Notes: a model not told the origin generated them from the letters alone. A stretch of DNA of 64,000 bases from Bradyrhizobium nanningense (GCF_004114535.1 NZ_LBJC01000079.1:92659-156658), one strand, 5' to 3'. Numbered from the stretch's first letter, positions 53,977 through 62,806 are shown. Numbers and translations: made by a program.

Positions 53977-55476
53977 TCAATCCGCCACGATCTTCACGCG
54001 GTCCCGCACCTTCACCTGCGCGGTGCGATCGAGCCCGTTGAGCACGCGGAAGCGCTCGGCGGGATGATCGACGCCGGCCATGCGGTGGGAGAGTGACTCC
54101 ACGGTGTCGCCGGGTTGCACGGTGATGACCTTGATGCGGAGCGGACGGGCGGCCTGGATCTCGTCGAGGGTCAGGCGGCGGAACGAATTGACGGTCTCGC
54201 GCGCGTTGCGCTCGCTCTCGGTCGATTTTTGCCGGGTCGCGAAGATGAAGCGATAGACGTCGCTGCCGAAACGCAGCGCATAGACCTTGAACTGCCACTG
54301 GTCGCCCTTGGCGGTGGCGGACGCGGCCGGGAAGCCGTTGATGGTGAGGTCTTCGGTCGACGCCTTCTCGACGCCCTCCATCCAGCCGGAATTCAGGTAG
54401 TCGCCGAGCGACTGCTCGGCCGGCACGCGCACCACGTCGAAACGCATCGCTTGTGCGCCGCCCTCGCGCACGCCGATCACGGCCTGGGCGGTGTTGTCGA
54501 GCGTGAAATTGTCCGGCGCCTGGAAGGTGAAGCCGAGCTTCGGATGCAGGAAACGGCGGCCGCGCACGAAACCTTCGCTGGGATCTTCGCCGTAGACGAG
54601 GTTGTCGATCGCAGCGAGATAGCTCTCGCGGTCGCGCTCGGCGCCTTCGGGCGCAGTGTACTGCCGCGCGATATTCTGCGCGTTCTGCACGCGCTCCGGG
54701 GTCGCCGGGTGCGACGAGGTGAAATCCTGCGCGCGCGGATCGAGCGAAGACTTGCCGGCCTTCAGCTCGGCATTGCGCTCCATCGCCGATAGGAAGCGTG
54801 CCGCACCGTAGGGGTCGAAATGCGCCTTGGCGGAAATGCCCACCCCGACGCCGTCGGCCTCGAACTCCTGCTTGCGCGAGAAGCTCGCCATGGTGAGCTT
54901 GGTCTTGGCCAGCGCCAGCGCGGTGAGATCGGGATCGTTGCTCATGTCGGTGACGACGCGGGTGACGATCGCGGCCTGGCGCGCCTGGTCCTCGCGCATC
55001 GCGGCATGCTTGGACAGCACATGCGCCATCTCGTGGCTGAGCACGGAGGACAATTCCGAGGTGTCGCTCGCAAGCGCCAGCAGTCCGCGCGTGACGTAGA
55101 GCTGGCCGTTCGGCAGCGCGAAGGCGTTCACCGCGCCGGAATTGAGGATGGTGACCTTGTAGCCCTGGTCGGGACGGTCGGAGGCGGCCACCAGGCGGTC
55201 GACGGTCTTGCTGACAAGTGATTCGAGCCTGGGATCGTCATAGGCCCCGCCATAGCTCGCGAGGATGCGCTCGTGCTCCTTCTCGGTGGCGGGGGTCTGC
55301 GCCACGGCCGGCTTCGGCTTCGGCATGGCGACGGTCGCGGGCACAGCGGCGGTCTGGAACCGGCCCATGTCGCCGCAGCCCGCCAGCGCCGTGCCCAGCA
55401 CGAGGCATAGCACAGCCGGCGCAGCCCGCAGGCGGCGGCGTTCATGCCGTACGTGCCGTTCTAGCACCCCATTCAC
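53977..55476 (-). CDS. M48 family metallopeptidase lipoprotein with LysM-like C-terminus
   Basis: Periplasmic zinc protease of 499 residues related to BepA/LoiP. The signal LCLVLGTALAGC ends in a lipobox Cys34. The zinc motif is HEMAH (148-152) with the third ligand region RKQEFEADGVGVG near 204. A middle domain follows (TFQAPDNFTLDNTAQAVIGV), and the last about 45 residues (ITVQPGDTVESLSHRMAG ... RVLNGLD) look like a LysM peptidoglycan-binding repeat. GTG start at 55476. Probably involved in envelope protein quality control. Confidence 0.9.
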   Translation of the reverse strand: MNGVLERHVRHERRRLRAAPAVLCLVLGTALAGCGDMGRFQTAAVPATVAMPKPKPAVAQTPATEKEHERILASYGGAYDDPRLESLVSKTVDRLVAASDRPDQGYKVTILNSGAVNAFALPNGQLYVTRGLLALASDTSELSSVLSHEMAHVLSKHAAMREDQARQAAIVTRVVTDMSNDPDLTALALAKTKLTMASFSRKQEFEADGVGVGISAKAHFDPYGAARFLSAMERNAELKAGKSSLDPRAQDFTSSHPATPERVQNAQNIARQYTAPEGAERDRESYLAAIDNLVYGEDPSEGFVRGRRFLHPKLGFTFQAPDNFTLDNTAQAVIGVREGGAQAMRFDVVRVPAEQSLGDYLNSGWMEGVEKASTEDLTINGFPAASATAKGDQWQFKVYALRFGSDVYRFIFATRQKSTESERNARETVNSFRRLTLDEIQAARPLRIKVITVQPGDTVESLSHRMAGVDHPAERFRVLNGLDRTAQVKVRDRVKIVAD

Positions 55477-55502
55477 GTCGTTTAACCCGTGCCCGGCCCG
55501 TT

Positions 55503-56273
55503 TTAAGGCCTTACCCCTGTCGGTTCGTTTGCACCCAGCAACTCGACCTGTCCTACGAGGCGGATATCGATACGCGGCCCCGTATTTCCCTCAACCCAGC
55601 CCCGAACTAGAATACGCTTATTTTCCAAGGACTTAAGGACAATGCCGGCATTCTCGAATGCCGGCAGCGTGCGTTTTGAGATAGTCGCCGCAAAGCCCCG
55701 TGTCCAGTTTCGTCCGAAGTTGAGGTAGGTCATTGCCCCAGCTTGCCGGACGGACAGGACTTTGCCCTCGACCACCACAAAGCGCCCGATCTCCGCCAAA
55801 ATATCGTCCGGACTTTCCGCGTTTTTTATGGCCGACGGGTCAGCCCAGCTGCCCTTTTTTTGGCGCCGTGCTGCGGCCTCCGACGCCATCAGGGCGGCCG
55901 CGCAGTCCTTGTCGGTGATTTCGGCGGAGACCATGGCGTCGCCTTGGGCCAGCAGCATGGCTTGGACCGAGACGTCGCTTTCGCCGATCAAGACCAGCGC
56001 GCCCTGGCGGCCATAGCGGTCGGGCGTGTCGTCGCTGCCGCGGAGTGTGATGTCGCGTCCGGCGAGTAGCGACGCCAGCGCCTGCTTCGTCGACGCGGTG
56101 GGCTCGATCCCTATGAGGCGAACTTCGCGGCCGTCGTCGAGACGCAGGCTGCGCGCATCGACGACGGCGGCGACGCGGCCTTCACCCTGGGAGTCGAACT
56201 GGCACGGCGCGGCGAACGCGGTGTGACTCGCGATGAGAAGAGTTGCGGCGATGAGGTGAAGCAGTCGCGTCAA
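55503..56273 (-). CDS. Exported thermonuclease (SNase-like) family protein
   Basis: From TTG 56273 a signal peptide (LLHLIAATLLIASHTAFAAP) precedes an SNase-like OB fold: EGRVAAVVDARSLRLDDGRE, VRLIGIEPTAS, DRYGRQGALVLIG. The catalytic Arg/Glu pattern of staphylococcal nuclease is only partly visible, so nuclease activity is uncertain. A C-terminal part of about 90 residues (VVVEGKVLSVRQAGAMTYLN, LVRGWVEGNTGPRIDIRL) resembles a second OB-like domain. The frame is open to 56354 with TTG alternatives at 56303 and 56354. 256 residues as called. Confidence 0.8.
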   Translation of the reverse strand: MTRLLHLIAATLLIASHTAFAAPCQFDSQGEGRVAAVVDARSLRLDDGREVRLIGIEPTASTKQALASLLAGRDITLRGSDDTPDRYGRQGALVLIGESDVSVQAMLLAQGDAMVSAEITDKDCAAALMASEAAARRQKKGSWADPSAIKNAESPDDILAEIGRFVVVEGKVLSVRQAGAMTYLNFGRNWTRGFAATISKRTLPAFENAGIVLKSLENKRILVRGWVEGNTGPRIDIRLVGQVELLGANEPTGVRP

Positions 56274-56366
56274 GATGCCCGGAGAGGTTGCGTTGCGTGC
56301 CAACCTTAACTCAAGCGTAGCGGGTCGCGAAGAGGTAGTTGTGCCGCCGCGCAATTGCCCCGCACT

Positions 56367-56447
56367 CCGTCATTGCGAGCGCAGCGAAGCAATCCAGAAT
56401 CCCTCCGCGGAAAGACTCTGGATTGCTTCGCTGCGCTCGCAATGACG
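56367..56447. repeat. Perfect palindrome with 31-bp arms, copy 1
   Basis: The arm starts CGTCATTGCGAGCGCAGCGA and continues AGCAATCCAGA; the right arm is its exact reverse complement, separated by about 17 bp. A related copy lies at 57838-57927, so the two flank the substrate-binding-protein gene. Confidence 0.88.
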
Positions 56448-56629
56448 TGGAAAGACCAGCGTCCTCTCAACCATTCCGTTTTGCGGAAAACACGCTGCCA
56501 TCGCAAGACGCGCATCGCGCCTCGCGCTTGCTGCGCTCTTGCGCATGCGGCATGATTGCGGCAACAGCTTCTGCTAAGAGCAATAACCAAGCCGCCATCA
56601 GAGACAGGCGATAAAGGGAGGTCTTTTCG

Positions 56630-57835
56630 ATGAAGCATGTTTTGTCGGGCATTTTTGCCGCCGCGTTGGCCCTCAGTGCGAGCGCTGCGCAGGCCCAGGA
56701 CAAGCCCCCTCTCAAGATCGGCGGCATCTTGGACATGTCGAGCCTCTATGCCGACATCACCGGCCCCGGCAGCGAGACCGCGGCCAAGATGGCGGTGGAG
56801 GATTTCGGCGGCGAAGTGTTGGGGCGCAAGATCCAGGTGCTCGCGGCCGACCATCAGAACAAGGCCGATCTCTCCGGCAACATCGCCCGCGACATGCTCG
56901 ACAATCAGGGCGTCGAAATGATCTACGACGTCGCAGCCTCCGCGACGGCGCTTGCGGCCGGCGAGATCGCAAAGGCGCGCAACAAGATCATCATGTTCAA
57001 TGGTCCGGGCTCGATCCGTCTCAGCAACGAGGCCTGCGGTCCCTACACCGTCCACTATGTGTTCGACACCTACGGCCAGGCCAATGTGACCGGCCTTGCT
57101 GCGGTGAAATCCGGCCTCGACAGCTGGTTTTTCCTCACGGCCGACTACGCCTTCGGCCAGGATCTGGAGAAGGACACCAGTGCCGTCGTGACCAAGACCG
57201 GCGGCAAGGTGCTCGGCAGCGTGCGCCATCCGCTCAACACCTCGGATTTTTCGTCCTTCCTGCTGCAGGCGCAGGCCTCCAAGGCCAAGGTGATCGGTCT
57301 CGCCAATGCCGGCGGTGACACCGTCAACGCCATCAAGCAGGCGGCGGAGTTCGGGATCATGAAGGGCGGCCAGAAGGTCTCGCCGCTGCTCGTCTTCGTC
57401 ACCGACATCGACTCGATTGGCCTGGAGACCGCGCAGGGGCTGCTGCTCGCCGAAGCCTTCTACTGGGACATGAACGACGAGACGCGTGCCTTCTCCAAGC
57501 GCTTCCAGGAGCGCGTGAAGCGGCCGCCGACCTCGGCACAGGCCGGCGTCTACTCCTCCGTCACGCATTATCTGAAAGCCGTGAAGGCAGCCGGCACGAC
57601 CGATGCGGCGGCCGTGATGAAGGTGATGAAGGAAACGCCGATCAACGACTTCTTCGCCAAGAATGGCAAGATCCGCGACGACGGCCGCATGATCCACGAC
57701 ATGTACCTGTTCGAGGTGAAGAAGCCGTCGGAGTCGAAGGGCCGCTGGGACGATTACAAGCTGCTCGCCACCGTGCCGGGCAACGAAGCGTTCCAGTCGC
57801 TGGAGCAATCGCGCTGCCCGCTGGTGAAGAAATAA
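56630..57835 (+). CDS. ABC transporter substrate-binding protein (branched-chain type)
   Basis: Periplasmic binding protein of 401 residues with a clear Sec signal (MKHVLSGIFAAALALSASAA QAQ region). The mature part starts DKPPLKIGGILDMSSLYADI and shows VEDFGGEVLGRKIQVLAADH, IIMFNGPGSIRLSNEACGPY and WFFLTADYAFGQDLEKD typical of the LivK-like family. GGGAGG precedes the ATG. No permease or ATPase genes are adjacent; it sits with CoA-thioester catabolic genes, so the ligand may be an aromatic or aliphatic acid entering that pathway. Confidence 0.9.
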   Translation: MKHVLSGIFAAALALSASAAQAQDKPPLKIGGILDMSSLYADITGPGSETAAKMAVEDFGGEVLGRKIQVLAADHQNKADLSGNIARDMLDNQGVEMIYDVAASATALAAGEIAKARNKIIMFNGPGSIRLSNEACGPYTVHYVFDTYGQANVTGLAAVKSGLDSWFFLTADYAFGQDLEKDTSAVVTKTGGKVLGSVRHPLNTSDFSSFLLQAQASKAKVIGLANAGGDTVNAIKQAAEFGIMKGGQKVSPLLVFVTDIDSIGLETAQGLLLAEAFYWDMNDETRAFSKRFQERVKRPPTSAQAGVYSSVTHYLKAVKAAGTTDAAAVMKVMKETPINDFFAKNGKIRDDGRMIHDMYLFEVKKPSESKGRWDDYKLLATVPGNEAFQSLEQSRCPLVKK

Positions 57836-57837
57836 GA

Positions 57838-57927
57838 CCGTCATTGCGAGCGAAGCGAAGCAATCCAGAGATGTTTCCGCAGAGACAGTCTGGATTGCTT
57901 CGTCGCAAGAGCTCCTAGCAATGACGG
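57838..57927. repeat. CGTCATTGCGAGC palindrome, copy 2 (imperfect)
   Basis: The left arm CCGTCATTGCGAGCGAAGCG..CAATCCAGA pairs with TCTGGATTGCTTCG and CAATGACGG; the right arm is interrupted by GCAAGAGCTCCTAG. It starts three bases after the binding-protein stop. Confidence 0.8.
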
Positions 57928-57969
57928 TGAGGCGACAGCCGGGTTAGACAATCAACAAGGGAGGCTTCC

Positions 57970-58758
57970 ATGAACGATATGGTCCTGCAGAAGCTCGAAG
58001 GCGGGCTGCTCACCGTCACGATGAACCGCCCGGAGCGGAAGAACGCGCTCAACCCCGAAATGGTGGCCGGGCTGGTCGAGGCGGCGCGCCGCGCGGCTGA
58101 CGACCCGGAGGTGCGCGCGGTGCTGTTAAAAGGCGCCGGCGGATCGTTCTGCGTCGGCGGCGACGTCAAGTCGATGGCGGCCGGCCGCGCGCCGCTGCCG
58201 TTCGAGGTGAAGATGGCGAACCTGCGCCGCGGCATGGAGGTCTCGCGCATTCTGCACCAGATGCCGAAGCCCGTCGTGGCGCAGCTCGATGGTGCGGCGG
58301 CCGGCGCCGGCCTGTCGATGGCGCTGTCCTGCGACCTGCGGATCGCCTCCGAGTCCTGCAAGATCACTACCGCCTTCGCCAAGGTCGGCTTCTCCGGCGA
58401 TTACGGCGGCACCTATTTCCTCACCCAGCTGCTCGGCAGCGCGCGAGCGCGCGAGCTCTATCTGATGTCGCCGGTCCTGACTGCGAGGGAAGCGCACGCG
58501 ATCGGCATGGTGACCAAAGTCGTGCCCGATGCCGAGATCGACGCCGCCGCGCACGAGCTCGCATCGTCGCTGGCGCAAGGGCCGTCGATCGCGCTTGGCT
58601 TCATCAAGCGCAATATCAACAATGCCGAGCATCTGGCGCTGGAGGATTGCTTCGACGGCGAGGCGATCCATCATACCCGCTGCGGCGACACCGAGGACCA
58701 CAAGGAGGCCGCGAAGGCCTTCGTCGAGAAGCGCAAGCCGACCTTCAGGGGCGCATGA
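57970..58758 (+). CDS. Enoyl-CoA hydratase/isomerase family protein
   Basis: Crotonase-fold enzyme, 262 residues. Oxyanion-hole segments VLLKGAGGSFCVGGDVK and LDGAAAGAGLSMALSCDLR are present. Aligned to rat mitochondrial hydratase, Glu144 is Ser (GLSMALSCD) and Glu164 is Phe (TTAFAKVGFSGDYGGT); an Asp in SGDYGG is available as base, as in isomerase-type crotonases. So isomerase or other chemistry is more likely than hydration. GAGG before the ATG; the stop overlaps the next gene (ATGA). Confidence 0.9.
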   Translation: MNDMVLQKLEGGLLTVTMNRPERKNALNPEMVAGLVEAARRAADDPEVRAVLLKGAGGSFCVGGDVKSMAAGRAPLPFEVKMANLRRGMEVSRILHQMPKPVVAQLDGAAAGAGLSMALSCDLRIASESCKITTAFAKVGFSGDYGGTYFLTQLLGSARARELYLMSPVLTAREAHAIGMVTKVVPDAEIDAAAHELASSLAQGPSIALGFIKRNINNAEHLALEDCFDGEAIHHTRCGDTEDHKEAAKAFVEKRKPTFRGA

Positions 58759-59510
58759 CCATGGCGCCCTATATGCGGCTGCGGCAGATCTGCCTCGTCG
58801 CGCCGCAGCTCGCGCCCGTCGTCTCCGACATCGCGGAGATCATGGGCCTTTCCGTCTGCTACCGCGACGGCAATGTCGCCAAATACGGCCTGGAGAACGC
58901 GCTGCTCCCGGTCGACACGATCTTGCTGGAGGTGGTTGCCCCGTTCAAGGACGGCACCACGGCCGGCCGCTTCATCGAGAAGACCGGCGGCCGCGGCGGC
59001 TATATGGCGATCTTCTGCTGTAACGATCCCGACGAGCGCGGCCGCAACGCCAATGCGATGGGCGTGCGCACCGCCAACGTCATCGACCACGCGCCCTATC
59101 ACGGCGTGCAGCTTCATCCCCGCGACTGCCGCGCCGCCTTCATCGAGTTCAACCACACCGAAGGCAGCGACGATATTCTTGGGGCGTATCCGCCGGCGGG
59201 ACCGGACTGGCAGAAATTCATCCGCAAGAATGTGACGCAGGCGCTGACGGCCGTGGAGATGCAGAGCCCTGATCCGCATGGTCTCGCGGAGCACTGGGGC
59301 AAGATCATCGGCGTTGCGCCTGAAGGTGCCGAGCTGAAACTGCCCAATGCGACCTTCCGCTTCATGAAAGGCGCCAGCGAGATCATGAGCGCGCTGCAGT
59401 TTCGGGTGGCTGATGTGGCGAGCGTGCTACATGCGGCGCGGGAGAAGGGGCTTGCGGTCGCGGGCAATGAGTTTCTGCTGAGCGGAATGACGTTTCGGCT
59501 TGTGGGTTGA
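58755..59510 (+). CDS. VOC (glyoxalase/dioxygenase-fold) family protein
   Basis: A 251-residue protein with two beta-alpha-beta-beta-beta modules of the vicinal oxygen chelate fold: YMRLRQICLVAPQLAPVVSD, LLPVDTILLEVVAPFKDG, YHGVQLHPRDCRAAFIEFNH and LTAVEMQSPDPHGLAEHWGK, ending LLSGMTFRLVG. His and Glu residues (HPRD, FIEF) could bind a metal. ATG 58755 overlaps the crotonase stop, so the two are coupled. Function unknown; a role in converting a CoA-pathway intermediate is inferred from context. Confidence 0.82.
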   Translation: MTMAPYMRLRQICLVAPQLAPVVSDIAEIMGLSVCYRDGNVAKYGLENALLPVDTILLEVVAPFKDGTTAGRFIEKTGGRGGYMAIFCCNDPDERGRNANAMGVRTANVIDHAPYHGVQLHPRDCRAAFIEFNHTEGSDDILGAYPPAGPDWQKFIRKNVTQALTAVEMQSPDPHGLAEHWGKIIGVAPEGAELKLPNATFRFMKGASEIMSALQFRVADVASVLHAAREKGLAVAGNEFLLSGMTFRLVG

Positions 59511-59530
59511 GCTCTTGCCGCAACACCGCT

Positions 59531-59663
59531 GTCGTCCCGGACAAGCGAAGCGCCGATCCGGGATCCATAACCACAGAAAGTTGTTTTGCGAGGGCTTGTG
59601 GTGACCAGCTGTCCGCCGCAACTTCTCCCTTGGGTTATGGGTCCCTGCGTTCGCAGGGACGAC
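59531..59663. repeat. Main intergenic palindrome family, copy 8
   Basis: Arms GTCGTCCCGGACAAGCGAAG..GATCCATAACCACAG and TTATGGGTCCCTGCGTTCGC..GGGACGAC. Located between the convergent VOC and enoyl-CoA hydratase genes. Confidence 0.85.
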
Positions 59664-59712
59664 AGGGGAAATTGTGGGAACATGAGAGTGATACGGCGAA
59701 ACGCCGCCGCAA

Positions 59713-60525
59713 TCACCTTCCCCTAAAATTCGCCGCGCGCCGTTCTTCCGTGGCCTTCACGCCCTCCCTAAAATCTTCCGTTGCGCGCAGGCGGGTCTGT
59801 TCGGCGAGCTCGTGGTTGGTCGCGGCCATGACGCGGTCGGCGAGCCCGTTGCGCATCGTGGCGCGGGTGGAAAGCAGGCCGAGCGGGGAGCATTCGGCGA
59901 TCTCGCCGGCGAGCTTCATGGCGGCCGCCTTGACCTGATCCTGCGGCACCAGCTCGTTGGCGAGGCCCCACTTCACGGCTTCTTCGCCGGTGACGCGGCG
60001 GCTGGTGTAGAACATCAGCTCGGCGTTGTTCTTGCCGATCAGCTCGGGCAGCGTCACGGTCAGGCCGAAGCCGGGATGAAAGCCGAGCTTGGTGAAATTC
60101 GCGGAGAAGCGCGCCTCGGGACAGGTGACGCGGAAATCGGCCGATACCGCAAGGCCCAATCCGCCGCCGATGGCGGCGCCTTGCACCGCGGCGACGATCG
60201 GCTTCTTGGCGCGGAAGATGCGCACGGCCTGGATGTAGAGATGGTTGATCGGCCCGAGGCTGTCGGCGGGGTCGCCCTTCTTCTCTGCCTCGCGCGCCTC
60301 CTGCGCCTGCCGCGCCGGATCCTGGAAGTTGGCGCCGGCGCAGAACGCCTTGCCCTGCGCCGAGAGCACGGAGGCGCGGATCTCGATGTCGCGGTCGAAT
60401 TCGTCGAGCGCGTCGGCGATCTGGTTGATCAGCGAAATGTCGAAGAAGTTGAGCGGCGGGCGGCGGATCTCGATGGTGCCGACATGCCCGACCTTCTCGA
60501 CGCCGATTTCTTTAAACGTGCTCAT
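59713..60525 (-). CDS. Enoyl-CoA hydratase/isomerase family protein (second)
   Basis: Crotonase-fold protein, 270 residues from ATG 60525. Typical segments are IEIRRPPLNFFDISLINQIA, SVLSAQGKAFCAGANFQDP and VQGAAIGGGLGLAVSADFR. Relative to the rat hydratase, Glu144 is Gly and Glu164 is Phe (ANFTKLGFHPGFGLTV), so it lacks both classical hydratase bases. Last gene of a leftward set with two acyl-CoA dehydrogenase genes 40 bp upstream. Confidence 0.9.
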   Translation of the reverse strand: MSTFKEIGVEKVGHVGTIEIRRPPLNFFDISLINQIADALDEFDRDIEIRASVLSAQGKAFCAGANFQDPARQAQEAREAEKKGDPADSLGPINHLYIQAVRIFRAKKPIVAAVQGAAIGGGLGLAVSADFRVTCPEARFSANFTKLGFHPGFGLTVTLPELIGKNNAELMFYTSRRVTGEEAVKWGLANELVPQDQVKAAAMKLAGEIAECSPLGLLSTRATMRNGLADRVMAATNHELAEQTRLRATEDFREGVKATEERRAANFRGR

Positions 60526-60564
60526 GATGTCCTCGATTGATGAGCGCAAACCAGGCCCGCGCGA

Positions 60565-61725
60565 CTAGCGCAAACCAAGTCCGCGGGCGATGATGCCGCG
60601 CAGCACCTCGGTGGTGCCGCCCTGGATGGTGAGTTTCGGTGCGGTCTTGATGGCGAAGTCGAGCTGCCGCTCCAAGGTCTCGCGGTTGGTCGCGGTCTCC
60701 TCGACGAAGGCGGCGAGATCGCGGACGCGGTGCGGAAGCTGTTGCTCCCAGACCGTGCCGATGTCCTTGACGATGGACGCCTCGACCACCGGCTCCTTGC
60801 CTGCCTCCAGCATGCCGGCCACCGAGACCGACATGCGGCGCATGGTGTGGAGCTGCGCGACGAGGCGCCCGATGCCTTCGGCGCTGCGCGTGTCCGGATT
60901 TGGGCCGACCGCGCGGACCAACTCGGTCAGCACGTAGTAGGTTTCGAGGAAGCGCTCAGGGCCGGAACGCTCATAGGCGAGCTCGCTCGTTGCCTGCTTC
61001 CAGGCGCCGTCGACCTCGCCGAGGACGTGGTCGTCGGGGATGAAGTGATCGGTGAAGACGACCTCGTTGAACTCGTATTGCCCGGTGATCTGGCCGATCG
61101 GATTCACCTTGATGCCCGGCTGCTTCATCTTCACCAGGAACTGGGTCAGGCCGTGGCGGCGGTTCTCCTTGGTCGGCGGCGAGGTCCGGAAGATCGCGAT
61201 CATATAGTCGGCAATGTGCGCCGACGAGGTCCAGATCTTGGTGCCGTTGATGAGATAGCCGCCGTCGGTCTTGGTGGCGCGTGTCTTCGCGGCGAACAGG
61301 TCGGATCCCGAGTTCGGCTCGCTCATGCCGATGGCAAAGCAGACCTCGCCGCGGCAGATCCGCGGCAGGATCTCCATCTTGATGTGCTCGGGGGCATATT
61401 TCAGCAGCACCGGGCCGCTCTGGCGGTCGGCGACGAAGAAGCGGCGCGTCGGCGCGTTGGCGACACGCATCTCCTCGGTCACCACGTAACGCTCGAGGAA
61501 GGAACGCTCCTGGCCGCCATATTTCTTCGGCCAGGTCATCCCCAGCCAGCCCTTGGCGCCGACCCGGCGGGAGAATTCCGGCACGTCGGTGTCCTCGCGG
61601 TTGGGCTTGTGCGGATCGAAGGTGCCGGCGGCGATTTCCTCGGCGAGGAAGGCGCGCACTTCCTTGCGCAATTGCTCGCACTTTTCGGGCAGGCGGATCG
61701 GATCGAAACGAAGCGCAGCGGTCAT
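60565..61725 (-). CDS. Acyl-CoA dehydrogenase, FAD-binding catalytic-type subunit
   Basis: Flavoprotein of 386 residues. FAD and substrate motifs are CFAIGMSEPNSGSDLFAAKT, GGYLINGTKIWTSSAHIADY, and the C-terminal TIQGGTTEVLRGIIARGLGL. A Glu in the helix ATSELAYERSGPERF is positioned like the catalytic base of isovaleryl-type enzymes (inference). ATG 61725; upstream frame extension is a shadow. It lies 16 bp after another, shorter acyl-CoA dehydrogenase gene, as in heterotetrameric alpha2beta2 enzymes of steroid or cyclic-acid catabolism. Confidence 0.92.
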   Translation of the reverse strand: MTAALRFDPIRLPEKCEQLRKEVRAFLAEEIAAGTFDPHKPNREDTDVPEFSRRVGAKGWLGMTWPKKYGGQERSFLERYVVTEEMRVANAPTRRFFVADRQSGPVLLKYAPEHIKMEILPRICRGEVCFAIGMSEPNSGSDLFAAKTRATKTDGGYLINGTKIWTSSAHIADYMIAIFRTSPPTKENRRHGLTQFLVKMKQPGIKVNPIGQITGQYEFNEVVFTDHFIPDDHVLGEVDGAWKQATSELAYERSGPERFLETYYVLTELVRAVGPNPDTRSAEGIGRLVAQLHTMRRMSVSVAGMLEAGKEPVVEASIVKDIGTVWEQQLPHRVRDLAAFVEETATNRETLERQLDFAIKTAPKLTIQGGTTEVLRGIIARGLGLR

Positions 61726-61741
61726 GTGTTTCTCTCCCTGA

Positions 61742-62806
61742 TCAGCGCGATGCCACGAGCGGCCACAATTCGTCGGCGCCGCGATTTGCCACCAGCTTGC
61801 CGAGCTCGACGGCCCAGTGGCTCTCCGAGCCAAAGTCGTCGCGCCAGGCCAGCGCGCGCAGCGAATAACGGTGCAGGATGTGCTCGATGGTGAAGCCGAT
61901 CGCGCCGTGCACCTGATGCGCGATGGCGCCGCCCTTTTCGGCGGCTTCCGCGCAGCGGATTTTTGCGGAGGCAGCCTCGAGATAGACCTCGTCGTCGAAG
62001 GATTCTGCGTTGGCGATGGCGTCGGCCGCGGACGTCGCAGCCGCGAGCGCGGCTGCGGATTCGCCGGCGAGGCGGGCGAGATTGTGCTGCACCGCCTGGA
62101 ATTTCGAGATCTTCTTCTCGAAGGCGACACGCTCGTTGGAATAGCGCACGGAGATGTCGAGCATCGATTCCAGCGCGCCCGCGATCTGCAGGCTGCGCGC
62201 AACGCCGCCCATCAGCATCAGATTGGTCTGGTCAACGCCCTTCGGCGCGGGCTTGAGCGTGACGGGCTGGACCTTGTCGAGCGTGACTGTATCGCTGTGG
62301 TCGTAGCCGACATTGAGGCCGGATTCGATCCGGGCCTTGGCTCCATCGACCAGCGCGATCGCGACGCCGTCCTTGCCATGCGCCAGCACCGCAAAATGCT
62401 TGGCCGTTTTCGCGAACGGCACGCCGCGGGCGCGGCCCGAGAGCGAACCGTCGGCATTGAGAGTGAAGCGGTCCTTCGGGCTTGCCGGCAACACCGTCAT
62501 CTCGCCCGCGGGCGAAGCGATCTTCGCCTGCGCCAGCAGCCAGCCGGCCAGCATGGTCTCGGCCAGGGGAACCGCGACGGCGAAACGGCCGGCGGCGTTC
62601 AGCAGCGCAAAGCCGTCGGCCAGGCTCGCCCCGGAGCCGCCGAGATCGTCGGGCACCCAGGACAATGGCAGGCCGGCCTCGCTCAGCGCCTGCCACAGCG
62701 GCGCCTGCCACGTCCCCTTCTTGTCGTTGTTGATGGTTTGCGGATCGGCGAGATCGGCGAAGATCTTCTCCGCGGTCTCGACGACGATGTTATCACTCTC
62801 CGCCAC
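61742..62806 (-). CDS. Acyl-CoA dehydrogenase family protein, short partner subunit
   Basis: A 354-residue acyl-CoA dehydrogenase-fold protein. The N-terminal helices (PLWQALSEAGLPLSWVPDDL, GGSGASLADGFALLNAAGRF) and C-terminal helices (FQAVQHNLARLAGESAAALA, QVHGAIGFTIEHILHRYSLR) are typical, but the middle beta domain is short and the catalytic-base helix reads LMGGVARSLQIAGALE without the Glu. It is therefore probably the non-catalytic partner of the downstream dehydrogenase. First gene of the leftward operon, divergent from the SDR gene. Confidence 0.88.
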   Translation of the reverse strand: MAESDNIVVETAEKIFADLADPQTINNDKKGTWQAPLWQALSEAGLPLSWVPDDLGGSGASLADGFALLNAAGRFAVAVPLAETMLAGWLLAQAKIASPAGEMTVLPASPKDRFTLNADGSLSGRARGVPFAKTAKHFAVLAHGKDGVAIALVDGAKARIESGLNVGYDHSDTVTLDKVQPVTLKPAPKGVDQTNLMLMGGVARSLQIAGALESMLDISVRYSNERVAFEKKISKFQAVQHNLARLAGESAAALAAATSAADAIANAESFDDEVYLEAASAKIRCAEAAEKGGAIAHQVHGAIGFTIEHILHRYSLRALAWRDDFGSESHWAVELGKLVANRGADELWPLVASR

